Notes: generated by a model not told the origin, from the letters alone. Shown: positions 55,891 through 64,000, numbered from the stretch's first letter. The stretch: DNA of 64,000 bases from Parasegetibacter sp. NRK P23 (GCF_023721715.1 NZ_JAMDLG010000001.1:251889-315888), one strand, 5' to 3'. Made by a program: numbers and translations.

Positions 55891-57144
55891 ATGGCAACAA
55901 CCACCCACATGAAACCCCTCGAATTCCACAAAGCAGCGCTGCGACTGAAAAAGGTTGTATCGAGAACACCCCTCATGCACAACCTCAACCTCTCGCGCAA
56001 ATACCACTGCAATGTGTTCCTGAAAAGAGAGGACCTGCAGGTGGTACGTTCCTACAAACTCCGCGGCGCTTACAATATGATGAGCAGCCTGCCGGAAGAA
56101 CAACTGAAGAACGGCGTGGTATGCGCCAGTGCCGGTAACCACGCGCAGGGCTTCGCCTTCTCCTGTAAGAAGCTCGGCGTGAAAGGCGTGGTGTTCATGC
56201 CCGTGATCACACCCAAACAAAAAGTCACCCAAACGAAAATGTTCGGGGAAGACAATATCACCATCCAACTGGTGGGCGATACATTCGACGATTGCGCTAT
56301 CGCCGCTAAAAAATTTACGGAAGAAAACGGGATGACATTCATCCCTCCTTTCGATGACCACCGCATCATCGAAGGACAGGGCACCGTGGCCCTCGAAATA
56401 CTGGAAGACCAGGATGATGTCGATTTCCTGTTCGTGCCCGTTGGTGGAGGCGGACTCGCAGCAGGCGTCGGTTCCTATTTCAAAACTTTCAGTCCCAAAA
56501 CAAAAATCATCGGCATTGAGCCCGAAGGCGCTCCTTCCATGAAAAAAGCACGCGAAGCAGGCCATCCGGTTACCCTGGAAAGCATCGACCGCTTTGTAGA
56601 TGGCGCCGCCGTTAAACGTGTGGGTGAACTCACTTTCTCCATCTGCCAGGAAGTGCTGGATGAAATAGAAACCGTTCCCGAAGGAAAGGTTTGTTCCACC
56701 ATCCTGAAATTGTACAATGAAGACGCGATTGTGGTGGAACCCGCAGGTGCATTGTCCATCGCGGCCCTTGATGATTACGCTGACCAGATCAGGGGCAAGA
56801 ATGTTGTTTGTGTGGTAAGCGGCAGCAACAACGATATCGCCAGGATGCAGGAGATCAAAGAAAGATCGCTGCTCTATGAAGGTTTGAAACACTACTTCAT
56901 CATCCGCTTCGCGCAACGCCCGGGCGCATTGAAACAATACCTGAACGAAGTACTCGGTCCCACAGACGATATCATCCGCTTCGAGTTCATGCAGAAGAAC
57001 AACAAAGAAACCGGTCCCGCACTGGTAGGTGTTGAATTACAAAACGCGGAAGATTATGAAGTACTCCTCAACAAAATGATCAGCTTACAGATCGATTATA
57101 CGGAATTGAATAAAGACGATAAACTCTTCGGTTATCTTGTATAA
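55891..57144 (+). CDS. ilvA: Threonine ammonia-lyase (biosynthetic type)
   Basis: This encodes 417 residues. It makes 2-oxobutyrate from threonine, the entry to isoleucine. The PLP lysine is in KREDLQVVRSYKLRGAYNMM, and the Gly-rich loop VPVGGGGLAAGVGSYF is clear. The C-terminal about 95 residues (HYFIIRFAQRPGALKQYLNEVLGPTDDIIRFEFMQKNNKETGPALVGVEL) form one ACT-like regulatory domain, compared with two in E. coli IlvA. The gene joins the ilv block to the thr block and is the last gene before the thr leader. ATG at 55909 (MKPLEF) is a possible later start. Confidence 0.95.
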   Translation: MATTTHMKPLEFHKAALRLKKVVSRTPLMHNLNLSRKYHCNVFLKREDLQVVRSYKLRGAYNMMSSLPEEQLKNGVVCASAGNHAQGFAFSCKKLGVKGVVFMPVITPKQKVTQTKMFGEDNITIQLVGDTFDDCAIAAKKFTEENGMTFIPPFDDHRIIEGQGTVALEILEDQDDVDFLFVPVGGGGLAAGVGSYFKTFSPKTKIIGIEPEGAPSMKKAREAGHPVTLESIDRFVDGAAVKRVGELTFSICQEVLDEIETVPEGKVCSTILKLYNEDAIVVEPAGALSIAALDDYADQIRGKNVVCVVSGSNNDIARMQEIKERSLLYEGLKHYFIIRFAQRPGALKQYLNEVLGPTDDIIRFEFMQKNNKETGPALVGVELQNAEDYEVLLNKMISLQIDYTELNKDDKLFGYLV

Positions 57145-57161
57145 AAAATTTTCGCAAACGA

Positions 57162-57193
57162 TTGTGTGGTATTAGGTAAACATCGTATATTCG
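57162..57193 (+). promoter_or_regulatory. Promoter of the thr leader and thrABC
   Basis: TTG (57162-57164), 21 bases, TATATTCG (57186-57193). The -7 box has the same C for T change as that of leuA. Transcription would start near 57200, eleven bases before the leader start codon. Confidence 0.45.
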
Positions 57194-57210
57194 AATCCCA
57201 ATTCATTCAG

Positions 57211-57315
57211 TTGAAACACTTGATACAACATACAGGCATCACTTCCAACACCGGTTCAACACCGGCGCCTGTACGTGTTTCCACTATTTCCACCATTATT
57301 ATTACAACCCTGTAA
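57211..57315 (+). CDS. Thr/Ile-rich leader peptide of the thr operon
   Basis: 34 codons from TTG to TAA; a second TTG at 57220 could also start it. Eight codons are Thr and six Ile, with the dense part VSTISTIIITTL just before the stop. E. coli ThrL (MKRISTTITTTITITTGNG), which controls thrABC by attenuation in response to Thr and Ile, has the same composition. The stop codon lies in the loop of a hairpin, TACAACCC (57303-57310) with GGGTTGTA (57317-57324), so a ribosome reaching it would open the hairpin. A leader peptide is inferred; the absence of an ATG and of a clean terminator lowers confidence. Confidence 0.55.
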   Translation: MKHLIQHTGITSNTGSTPAPVRVSTISTIIITTL

Positions 57316-57324
57316 AGGGTTGTA
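57303..57324 (+). promoter_or_regulatory. Hairpin around the thr leader stop codon
   Basis: Eight base pairs enclose the loop TGTAAA containing the stop TAA. The bases after the hairpin (CATTTCTATATT) are not a good T-tract, so this is more likely a pause or regulatory hairpin than a terminator. A second GC-rich element, GGGCCCCCGGGC (57343-57354), follows. Confidence 0.45.
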
Positions 57325-57411
57325 CATTTCTATATTACCATTGGGCCCCCGGGCTATCTTACAGCTGAAGAAGTTTTCTTTCCTTAATATTCCATTCAAA
57401 ACACAACATAC

Positions 57412-59856
57412 ATGCAGGTGCTCAAATTTGGTGGCAGTTCCGTTGCCACCGCTGAAAATCTTAAAAAGGTGGCCGCCATCAGCGTACAGGCCATGCAACA
57501 GAAACCGGCCGTGGTGGTGGTTTCCGCACTGGGAGGCGTTACCGACCAACTGCTTGCCGCAGGCAACCTGGCAGCAGGTGGCAATGAACAATACCGCAAC
57601 GTGCTGCAACAACTCGAACAAAGGCACCTCGATATGGTGCGCGAGCTATTGCCCGTCACTTCTCAAAGCGCAACACTGAGCCTCGTCAAGCAACACTTCA
57701 ACACATTGGAAAGTATCTGCGACGGGGTTTTTCTTTTACAGGAACTTTCCCTGCGCATCAAAGATAAAATTGCAGCCTACGGCGAAAAGCTTTCTTCCCA
57801 AATCTTATCGGCTTACCTCCATGCTCAGTCTGTTGCGCATGAATTACTCGAAGCAACTGAACTCATCCGCACCAGTTCCGATTTCGGCAATGCCACCGTT
57901 TATTTCAGCGCCACCAACCTGGCCATCAAAAATAAACTGGAAGAGAAAAAAGCAAGATTATACGTTACGCAAGGGTTTACCGGCTCCGATGAAAAGGGAC
58001 AGATCACCACCCTGGGAAGAGGTGGCTCTGATTATACCGCAGCCATCTTCGCCGCGGCCCTGCCCGCTGATGTACTGGAAATATGGACCGACGTTTCCGG
58101 CATGATGACCGCTGACCCACGCCTGGTAAGCAATGCGCGCATCATCCCGCACATCTCCTACCAGGAAGCGATGGAACTCTCACATTTCGGGGCGAAAGTA
58201 ATCTACCCCCCTACTGTACAACCTGTGATGAGCAGGAACATTCCAGTGCTCATCAAAAACACTTTCAAACCCGAAGATCCGGGCACCTTCATTACCCAGC
58301 AGGCACCAGATGACGGTGAACTGATCCGTGGTATCTCCAGCATCCCGAACATGGCTTTGCTGAGCCTGGAAGGCAGTGGCATGGTGGGCATTCCCGGTTT
58401 CTCAAGAAGGTTATTCGATGCGCTGGCCGCTGAAAAAATCAATGTGATCCTGATCACACAAAGTTCTTCCGAACACTCCATTTGCGTGGCCGTGAACGAA
58501 GCTGAGGCAGATGCCGCGAAACACGCGGTGGATAAAGAATTTGTGCATGAAATAACTTCCGGGGGCGTAGAGCCGCTTCGTGTGGAACGTTCACTTTGCG
58601 TAGTAGCTGTGGTGGGCGACCAGATGAAAAGCCATCCCGGTATCAGTGGAAAAATGTTCGAAGCATTGGGCCGGAACGGTATCAACGTAAGGGCCATCGC
58701 GCAAGGATCTTCTGAAAAAAATATCTCCGCGGTACTCTCCATGCATGATGTGAAGAAAGCCATCAACGTATTGCACGAAGCCTTTTTTGAAAGCGGGATC
58801 AAACAACTGAACCTGTTCGTGGCAGGTGCAGGTAACGTGGGCGGAAAACTGCTGGAACAACTAAAGCAACAGAAACAGTTCCTGATGGAAAATTTCCGGT
58901 TACAGATCAACGTGATCGGACTTACCAACAGCAGGAAAATGGTATTGAAGGAAGAAGGTGTAAATCTTGACCGCTGGCAGGAAGAACTGGCCGCCGGAAC
59001 CGATATGAGCCTGGATGGATTTGTGGAGGAAGTAAGAAAAAGAAACCTGCGCAACTCCGTGTTCGCCGATGTTACCGCGAACGCCGAAGTAGCCGGTGTA
59101 TATGAAAGACTATTGGAGAAAAGTGTTTCCGTAGTGGCCTGTAACAAGATCGCCTGTTCGTCTGCATATCCCCGTTATAAAAAACTGAAATCACTGGCAT
59201 CGGAATACAACGCGCTCTTCCTCTTCGAAACCAATGTTGGCGCAGGACTACCGGTGATCAGCACCCTGAACGACCTCATCAAGAGTGGCGACCGCGTGCA
59301 CAGCATTGAAGCAGTGCTTTCAGGAACACTCAACTTTGTATTCAACCACTATAATGGTACCGCCACTTTTTCCGAAGTGGTACGCCAGGCCCAGGCCGAA
59401 GGATACACCGAACCCGATCCACGCCTCGACCTGAGTGGAACCGATGTGATGCGGAAGATCATGATCCTGGCACGCGAAGCGGGACAGGTGCTGGAAATGG
59501 ACGGTATCACCAACAACATGTTCCTCCCCGATTCCTGCATACCGGGAACCGTGGAAGATTTTTACCAGGCTATGGTGAAAGAAGAAGCGCACTTTAAAAA
59601 GTTGTACGATGACGCCGCGGCGAAAGGGTGCAGGCTGAAGTTCGTCGCCTCTTTTAAAGAAGGAAAAGCCTCCGTTGGATTGCAGCAAATTCCTCCGGGC
59701 CACGATTTTTATGACCTGAAAGGAAAAGACAATGTGGTACTTTTCCATACTGCGCGTTATCCTGAACTTCCCCTCGTGGTGAAAGGCGCGGGAGCCGGTG
59801 CAGATGTGACCGCTTCAGGTGTTTTCGCGGACATCATCCGCATCGCGAGAATCTAG
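57412..59856 (+). CDS. thrA: Bifunctional aspartokinase / homoserine dehydrogenase
   Basis: This encodes 814 residues. The aspartokinase part (about 1-300) starts with LKFGGSSVATAENLKKVA and shows TLGRGGSDYTAAIFAAAL. Two ACT-like segments follow (GIPGFSRRLFDALAAEKINVILITQSSSEHSICVAV; GISGKMFEALGRNGINVRAIAQGSSEKNISAVL), which carry feedback control in this family. The homoserine dehydrogenase part (about 465-814) has the NAD(P) motif FVAGAGNVGGKLLEQL and GTLNFVFNHYNG, with the catalytic region GYTEPDPRLDLSGTDVMRKIMILARE. It commits aspartate to threonine and is first in thrABC, behind the leader. Confidence 0.97.
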   Translation: MQVLKFGGSSVATAENLKKVAAISVQAMQQKPAVVVVSALGGVTDQLLAAGNLAAGGNEQYRNVLQQLEQRHLDMVRELLPVTSQSATLSLVKQHFNTLESICDGVFLLQELSLRIKDKIAAYGEKLSSQILSAYLHAQSVAHELLEATELIRTSSDFGNATVYFSATNLAIKNKLEEKKARLYVTQGFTGSDEKGQITTLGRGGSDYTAAIFAAALPADVLEIWTDVSGMMTADPRLVSNARIIPHISYQEAMELSHFGAKVIYPPTVQPVMSRNIPVLIKNTFKPEDPGTFITQQAPDDGELIRGISSIPNMALLSLEGSGMVGIPGFSRRLFDALAAEKINVILITQSSSEHSICVAVNEAEADAAKHAVDKEFVHEITSGGVEPLRVERSLCVVAVVGDQMKSHPGISGKMFEALGRNGINVRAIAQGSSEKNISAVLSMHDVKKAINVLHEAFFESGIKQLNLFVAGAGNVGGKLLEQLKQQKQFLMENFRLQINVIGLTNSRKMVLKEEGVNLDRWQEELAAGTDMSLDGFVEEVRKRNLRNSVFADVTANAEVAGVYERLLEKSVSVVACNKIACSSAYPRYKKLKSLASEYNALFLFETNVGAGLPVISTLNDLIKSGDRVHSIEAVLSGTLNFVFNHYNGTATFSEVVRQAQAEGYTEPDPRLDLSGTDVMRKIMILAREAGQVLEMDGITNNMFLPDSCIPGTVEDFYQAMVKEEAHFKKLYDDAAAKGCRLKFVASFKEGKASVGLQQIPPGHDFYDLKGKDNVVLFHTARYPELPLVVKGAGAGADVTASGVFADIIRIARI

Positions 59857-59895
59857 GAGAATGTTGAATTTTGAATGCTGAATTAAAATTGTAGA

Positions 59896-60819
59896 ATGTC
59901 ATCAATTAAAATATATGCGCCGGCAACTGTGGCCAACGTGGTTTGCGGCTTCGATATCATCGGCTTCGCCTTACAGGACCCGAACGATGAAATGTACATG
60001 CGTTTGAGCGATAAGCCCGGGGTTACCATCCGTAATCTGGACGATTACAACCTGCCCACCGAACCGGAAAAGAACGTGGCTGGCGCAGCCTTGCTTGCCA
60101 TGCTCGAACAATTGCCACCCGGCACGGGGTTTGAGGTGGAGATCAGGAAAAACATTAAACCCGGCAGCGGAATCGGATCCAGCGCTGCAAGTGCAGCGGG
60201 AGCGGTCGTAGGCGCGAACGCGCTGCTGGACAATAAATTCTCAAGGGAAGACCTTGTACGTTTTGCCATGTTCGGGGAAAAAGTAGCCTCCGGCGTAAAA
60301 CACGCGGACAACATCGCACCCTGTATTTATGGGGGGTTCACGTTGATCCGTTCCATATTTCCGCTGGACATCATTCCATTACAGGCGCCACCGCTCCATG
60401 TAACTGTCGTGCATCCGCAGATAGAAGTGCGAACCTCCGATGCCCGCAGTATCCTGAAGCAGAAAGTGCTGCTGAAAGACGCCATCCGACAATGGGGCAA
60501 CATCGCCGGACTGGTGGCTGGTCTAACCAAAGGAGATTACGCGCTGATAGGCCGTTCCCTGGAAGATGTAATTATTGAACCGGTACGCAGTATCCTGATC
60601 CCGGGATTCGATGAAGTAAAACAAAAATGCGCGGAGGCTGGTGCATTAGGTGGCGGCATCTCCGGTTCAGGGCCATCGGTATTCATGTTAAGCGAAAGCC
60701 AGTCAACCGCAAAACAGGTGGAGAAAGTAATGGCCGAAGTGTATACCCGTATCGGCATCGATTTCCATACCTATGTTACCACAGTGAACAACGGAGGGGC
60801 AAGGGTGGAACTGGTATAG
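59896..60819 (+). CDS. thrB: Homoserine kinase
   Basis: This encodes 307 residues of the GHMP kinase family. It phosphorylates homoserine. The N-terminal IYAPATVANVVCGFDIIGFALQDP and the ATP loop KPGSGIGSSAASAAGAVVGANAL are typical, as is GGGISGSGPSVFML near the end. It is 39 bases after thrA, in a gap that holds TTGAATTTTGAATGC-like direct repeats. Confidence 0.96.
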   Translation: MSSIKIYAPATVANVVCGFDIIGFALQDPNDEMYMRLSDKPGVTIRNLDDYNLPTEPEKNVAGAALLAMLEQLPPGTGFEVEIRKNIKPGSGIGSSAASAAGAVVGANALLDNKFSREDLVRFAMFGEKVASGVKHADNIAPCIYGGFTLIRSIFPLDIIPLQAPPLHVTVVHPQIEVRTSDARSILKQKVLLKDAIRQWGNIAGLVAGLTKGDYALIGRSLEDVIIEPVRSILIPGFDEVKQKCAEAGALGGGISGSGPSVFMLSESQSTAKQVEKVMAEVYTRIGIDFHTYVTTVNNGGARVELV

Positions 60820-60845
60820 CTTATTCAAATTCAAAATTGCCAAAA

Positions 60846-62147
60846 GTGATCTACAAAAGTTTAAATAAAAAAGCCCCTGATGTCAGCTTCCGCGAAGCGG
60901 CCATCCAGGGACAGGCGCCTGATAAAGGACTTTATTACCCGGAATATATTCCAAAGCTGGAAGAAGATTTTCTGGAAGAATTGCCGCATCTTTCCAAAGC
61001 GGATATCGGCTTCAAAGTGATGAAGCCATTTGTAGCCGGAACGATCCCGGATGATGTATTGTTCAATATCGTGGACGAAACCACCAACTTCCCGTTCCCC
61101 CTCGTTCCGGTAAACAACAGCAATATATATGCGCTGGAACTGTTTCACGGTCCAACCCTTGCGTTCAAAGATGTAGGCGCGCGCTTTATGAGTCGTTGCC
61201 TGGGTTATTTCGCCAAAGAAAAAAGTGAAAAAATAACTGTGCTGGTAGCTACTTCGGGAGATACCGGCGGTGCCGTAGCGCACGGGTTTCACAATGTGCC
61301 GGGTGTGGAAGTAGTGATTCTCTATCCTTCCGGAAGGGTTTCTCCCGTACAGGAGAAACAACTGACCACACTGGGCGGAAACATCACCGCACTGGAAGTG
61401 AGTGGTAATTTTGATGATTGTCAGCGGATGGTGAAAGACGCTTTCATGGACGAAGAACTGAATAAAAAACTATTCCTTACTTCAGCCAATTCCATCAACG
61501 TGGCGCGCTGGCTGCCCCAGCAATTGTATTATTTCTTCGCGTACCAGCAATGGGATAAAAACGCATTACCTCCTGTTGTTTCCGTTCCCAGCGGCAACTT
61601 CGGCAACATCTGCGCAGGTATGGTGGCGGCCGCATCCGGATTGCCCATCAAACATTTTATCGCCGCCTGCAATGCGAACGATGTGGTACCACGTTTCCTT
61701 CAAAGCGGTCATTACAAACCCGAACAGGCCGTAGCCACGATCTCCAACGCGATGGACGTGGGCAGCCCGAGTAACTTCGTTCGTGTGCTGGAACTGTTTC
61801 AGAACGATATCCAGGAACTGAAATTCGCTTTGAGTGGATACACTGTTTCAGACGACACCACAAGGGAAACTATCAGCAAAGTATATACGCAGTATAAATA
61901 TTTGCTTGATCCGCATGGCGCCGTTGGCTACAAGGCCCTTGAAATGTACCTGGAGCAATTCCCGGAAAGAAAAGGGATCGTACTGGAAACAGCGCACCCT
62001 GTGAAGTTCCCCGATAGCATTGAAGAAATTACAGGGAAACCAGTGGAAATACCAGGCTCGGTAGCAGGTATCATGAAGCTGGAAAAGAAAAGTATAGAGC
62101 TGGATGCTACATCTGATGCGCTGAAAAGCTGGTTGCTGAACCGATAA
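60846..62147 (+). CDS. thrC: Threonine synthase
   Basis: 433 residues. It converts O-phosphohomoserine to threonine with PLP. The PLP lysine lies in HGPTLAFKDVGARFMSRCLGYF, and the phosphate-binding loop is ATSGDTGGAVAHGF. VPSGNFGNICAGMVAAASGLPIKHFIAACNANDVVPRF is another family block. The frame is open from 60627 through the end of thrB, but family homology starts at GTG 60846 (IYKSLNKKAPDVSFREA). The start is therefore GTG, 26 bases after thrB. Confidence 0.95.
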   Translation: MIYKSLNKKAPDVSFREAAIQGQAPDKGLYYPEYIPKLEEDFLEELPHLSKADIGFKVMKPFVAGTIPDDVLFNIVDETTNFPFPLVPVNNSNIYALELFHGPTLAFKDVGARFMSRCLGYFAKEKSEKITVLVATSGDTGGAVAHGFHNVPGVEVVILYPSGRVSPVQEKQLTTLGGNITALEVSGNFDDCQRMVKDAFMDEELNKKLFLTSANSINVARWLPQQLYYFFAYQQWDKNALPPVVSVPSGNFGNICAGMVAAASGLPIKHFIAACNANDVVPRFLQSGHYKPEQAVATISNAMDVGSPSNFVRVLELFQNDIQELKFALSGYTVSDDTTRETISKVYTQYKYLLDPHGAVGYKALEMYLEQFPERKGIVLETAHPVKFPDSIEEITGKPVEIPGSVAGIMKLEKKSIELDATSDALKSWLLNR

Positions 62148-62157
62148 TTTTTTTCGT

Positions 62158-62193
62158 TGATGCAGCCCCGTTACCTGCACGGGGTTTGCATCA
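62158..62193. other. Stem-loop between thrC and the converging gene
   Basis: TGATGCA (62158-62164) pairs with TGCATCA (62187-62193), and inside it CCCCG (62166-62170) pairs with CGGGG (62180-62184). The stop codon of the minus-strand gene lies within it. There is no T-run after the stem on either strand (a T-run precedes it on plus), so it is not a standard intrinsic terminator, although it may protect the 3' ends. Confidence 0.5.
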
Positions 62194-63517
62194 GCGGAAT
62201 AAATCTTGTAGTGTAGAGGTTCATCTTATGGTGGAACAATTGTTTGGGATCGTCCCTGAACTTACGATCTAGAAATACTGCTTCTTCCAGTATCTTGTCC
62301 ATCGTGATGATGCGCTGCGCGGCACACGCGGATGCCTTTCTGGCTTTATCCGCATTTTCAGCGGACAATCCTCCTTTCAACAATTTCTTTTCGTTTTCAA
62401 TCTTCACTTTTTTCATTTCCAGTTGCGCGATCTCAAACACCTGATTGCCGGAGGTGGCTGCGAACACATTCTCCCGGAGTACCGTCATATCGCCCTCTTT
62501 TTCCGCCACTTTCGAAGCTTTGCTGGCTGTCCCCTTCTGCATCTCCTCTTTTTTCCGGACGATCGCTTTTTTAATGGAAAGCAGTTCTTCATCCATCTGC
62601 CGCAAGTGCTCACTATTCGGCGCAGACGAAATATTTTCACGCCTTCTCCTCAATTCCGTTTCCCTGCGTTCAAGGGCTGCATTCTGCCGGATGCTGTCCT
62701 TCTGCATGGCGGTTAAAAAGCCGGATATTTTCTGGTCCGCTTTTTCCTGGTAAGTCTGGTAAACGGTTCCATCAAAAGTGAAATGCACATCTTCTATCTT
62801 CACCAATCGCGCCACATAACCATCACTCTCCCAACCGGCGAGTAATTGTGTTCTTCCTTCCAGGAAAATAAATCCGATCCCGAACACGCTCAGTATCATC
62901 AACTGGTGATCCGGATTAATTTCCTGTCCCGGGTTATCGGCCAGCAACGCATTCATGTGTCCACCTTCCATGTTCACGCCCTGGTAGCGGATCGCGCTGT
63001 GTTGTTCTTTGTCGCCGATCTTTACCTTGTCGCCGGTGGGTTCAAAATAATCCTTAAAGTGTTCGGTATTGCGCAGGTCTTCCAGGTATTGCGGGATAAA
63101 ACCGGGGCCCTCTTTCAATACGCTGGCTAGTTTTGTTTTATCTCCGAACAGTTGGTAAGCGAAATGATTACCGTCATTCATTTTGATGGCGAACTCCAGG
63201 GTGCTGTATGCTTTTCCCATTTGTTTCGCCACATCTTTATCGTAGCCAGTCAACCCGGTTTTAGTGCTCAGGTAGAAATAAGAGGAGATGTTCACCTCGC
63301 TTGTTTTTGCCGTGAAGTATATCTTCTTATTGAAGTTGAAAGTTTGCCTTAATTGAAAAGGATTTTTCTTGGCGGAATCCACACCGTACATTTCCCATTT
63401 ATCTGCAAGGGCGAAAAGCCTTTCCCGGTCCGCATCCGAAAGAGAATCGGGATCAGCCTGGGCCAATGACACTGAAGCACGTATTATAACGGTAATGAAT
63501 AGCAGCAATAAGCGCAT
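62171..63517 (-). CDS. Secreted protein of unknown function
   Basis: This encodes 448 residues. The signal peptide is RLLLLFITVIIRASVSLAQA. The N-terminal half (about 20-260) looks alpha/beta and binds no known cofactor (YTFTAKTSEVNISSYFYLSTKT-like segments, HMNALLADNPGQEINPDHQLMILSVFGIGFIFLEGRTQLLAGWESDGYVARLVKIEDVHFTF). The second half is a charged helical or coiled-coil stretch (RRETELRRRRENISSAPNSEHLRQMDEELLSIKKAIVRKKEEMQ). No family was recognised. It lies nine bases downstream of an OmpA-family gene and is probably cotranscribed with it in the envelope. Confidence 0.7.
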   Translation of the reverse strand: MRLLLLFITVIIRASVSLAQADPDSLSDADRERLFALADKWEMYGVDSAKKNPFQLRQTFNFNKKIYFTAKTSEVNISSYFYLSTKTGLTGYDKDVAKQMGKAYSTLEFAIKMNDGNHFAYQLFGDKTKLASVLKEGPGFIPQYLEDLRNTEHFKDYFEPTGDKVKIGDKEQHSAIRYQGVNMEGGHMNALLADNPGQEINPDHQLMILSVFGIGFIFLEGRTQLLAGWESDGYVARLVKIEDVHFTFDGTVYQTYQEKADQKISGFLTAMQKDSIRQNAALERRETELRRRRENISSAPNSEHLRQMDEELLSIKKAIVRKKEEMQKGTASKASKVAEKEGDMTVLRENVFAATSGNQVFEIAQLEMKKVKIENEKKLLKGGLSAENADKARKASACAAQRIITMDKILEEAVFLDRKFRDDPKQLFHHKMNLYTTRFIPLMQTPCR

Positions 63518-63526
63518 AAACGATAT

Positions 63527-64000
63527 TTACTGAATTTTTCTGAACTCCACCCTTCTGTTCTTTCTTTTGCCTTCTTCGGTGGTGTTTGGGGCCGTAGGCG
63601 CTTCTTCCCCTCTTCCTTTTATAGACAGGTTCTTTTCAGGTACAGCACATTGCTGGACGAGGAATTTCTTCACACTGCCTGCCCTTTGTTCGGAAAGTAG
63701 TTTATTCTTCGCGGCATCGCCATCGCTATCGGTATGACCTACTACTTCAAAAGCAGCATTGCTCTCTTTCAGTACCGAACCAATTTTTCGGAGCAATTCA
63801 TAAGAATCAGCAGACAGCTCCGCGGAACCGGATGCGAAAAGAATATTACTCGTGCTGAAAAGCCCATCTTCCAGTAACTGTGCACGGAGGTCCTTTTCAA
63901 TTGCGGTGATCTTTATGTTCTGAAGAATGAACTGGTGGCCCTCTTCCTTCTTAGTTCCGTTCAGCCTGAAATTCACGAAACCCGCTTTGAAGCCGGAAAG
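63527..64000 (-). CDS. OmpA-family protein, 3' part (cut by the window edge)
   Basis: The reading frame is open to the last base of the window, so the 5' part lies beyond it. A GTG at 63976 is an internal codon, not the start. The visible about 157 residues end in a peptidoglycan-binding OmpA domain: NILFASGSAELSADSYELLRKIGSVLKES, the binding motif VVGHTDSDGDAAKNKLLSEQRAGSVKKFL with Asp and Arg in place, and RGEEAPTAPNTTEEGKRKNRRVEF. The domain links an envelope protein to the cell wall. It is followed by the unknown secreted protein after nine bases. Confidence 0.85.
   Translation of the reverse strand, partial: LSGFKAGFVNFRLNGTKKEEGHQFILQNIKITAIEKDLRAQLLEDGLFSTSNILFASGSAELSADSYELLRKIGSVLKESNAAFEVVGHTDSDGDAAKNKLLSEQRAGSVKKFLVQQCAVPEKNLSIKGRGEEAPTAPNTTEEGKRKNRRVEFRKIQ

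Noticed and set aside
57186-57200. TTCGAATCCC resembles a tRNA T-loop
   Set aside because: No acceptor stem, anticodon arm or CCA end surrounds it, and it overlaps the promoter-like element of the thr leader.
60627-60845. In-frame extension of thrC inside thrB
   Set aside because: It is the out-of-frame reading of the end of thrB; threonine synthase homology starts at the GTG at 60846.
62158-62193. Stem-loop after thrC as an intrinsic terminator
   Set aside because: There is no T-run after the stem on either strand; it is listed only as a structure.

Overview
The window looks like a chromosomal segment of a Bacteroidota bacterium, most likely of the family Chitinophagaceae. Several things point there. 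Gene starts mostly lack Shine-Dalgarno sequences. Upstream regions carry the Bacteroidota promoter pattern (TTTG or TTG, 17-21 bases, then TAnnTTTG). RpoC is 1430 residues long, the succinate dehydrogenase has a single b-type anchor, there is an ispD gene, and there are many large outer-membrane beta-barrel and TPR proteins. The family assignment is inference from overall character, not from a search.

Layout. 1-363 is a repeat-rich spacer. 364-9872 (minus strand) holds a large barrel protein, a YbiT-type ABC-F protein with a degenerate second ATPase site, a ParE-type toxin-antitoxin pair and the sdhCAB operon. 9971-13089 holds an MFS exporter and a TlpA-like thioredoxin protein. 13172-17944 (minus) is a TPR/beta-barrel gene pair. 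18133-23370 holds DoxX, a thioesterase, two cation/proton antiporters and the N-degron pair clpS-aat. 23371-23811 is another repeat-rich spacer, followed by mutS, an AraC regulator, a GH13 lipoprotein, a tryptophan 2,3-dioxygenase, a sugar-oxidoreductase/sugar-transferase pair, an M1 peptidase apparently fused to a barrel, and a FemAB-like protein. 36459-43765 (minus) holds ompH-DUF4254-GT9-ispD and a solitary rpoC without rpoB.

From 45731 to 62147 all genes run on the plus strand and form a complete branched-chain and threonine supercluster: leuA, leuC, leuD, leuB / ilvD, ilvB, ilvN, ilvC, ilvA / thrA, thrB, thrC. Only the transaminase ilvE is missing. Threonine made by ThrABC feeds IlvA, which makes 2-oxobutyrate for isoleucine; IlvBN, IlvC and IlvD serve valine and isoleucine, and LeuACDB branches off to leucine.

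The most interesting observation is regulatory. Between leuB and ilvD there is a consensus promoter, an unannotated 36-codon ORF with 16 Ile/Val codons (four ATT in a row) and a strong intrinsic terminator just before ilvD. The peptide resembles the E. coli IlvL leader, and a plausible antiterminator pairing exists. Before thrA there is a second short ORF (34 codons, TTG start) rich in Thr and Ile codons, though its terminator is less clear. leuA has a leader with a hairpin and T-tract but no leader peptide. These look like ribosome-mediated attenuators in a Bacteroidota supercluster. Two palindromic REP-like repeats also sit inside the ilv unit, between ilvD/ilvB and ilvC/ilvA.

The right edge holds an unknown secreted protein and the 3' part of an OmpA-family gene that runs out of the window.
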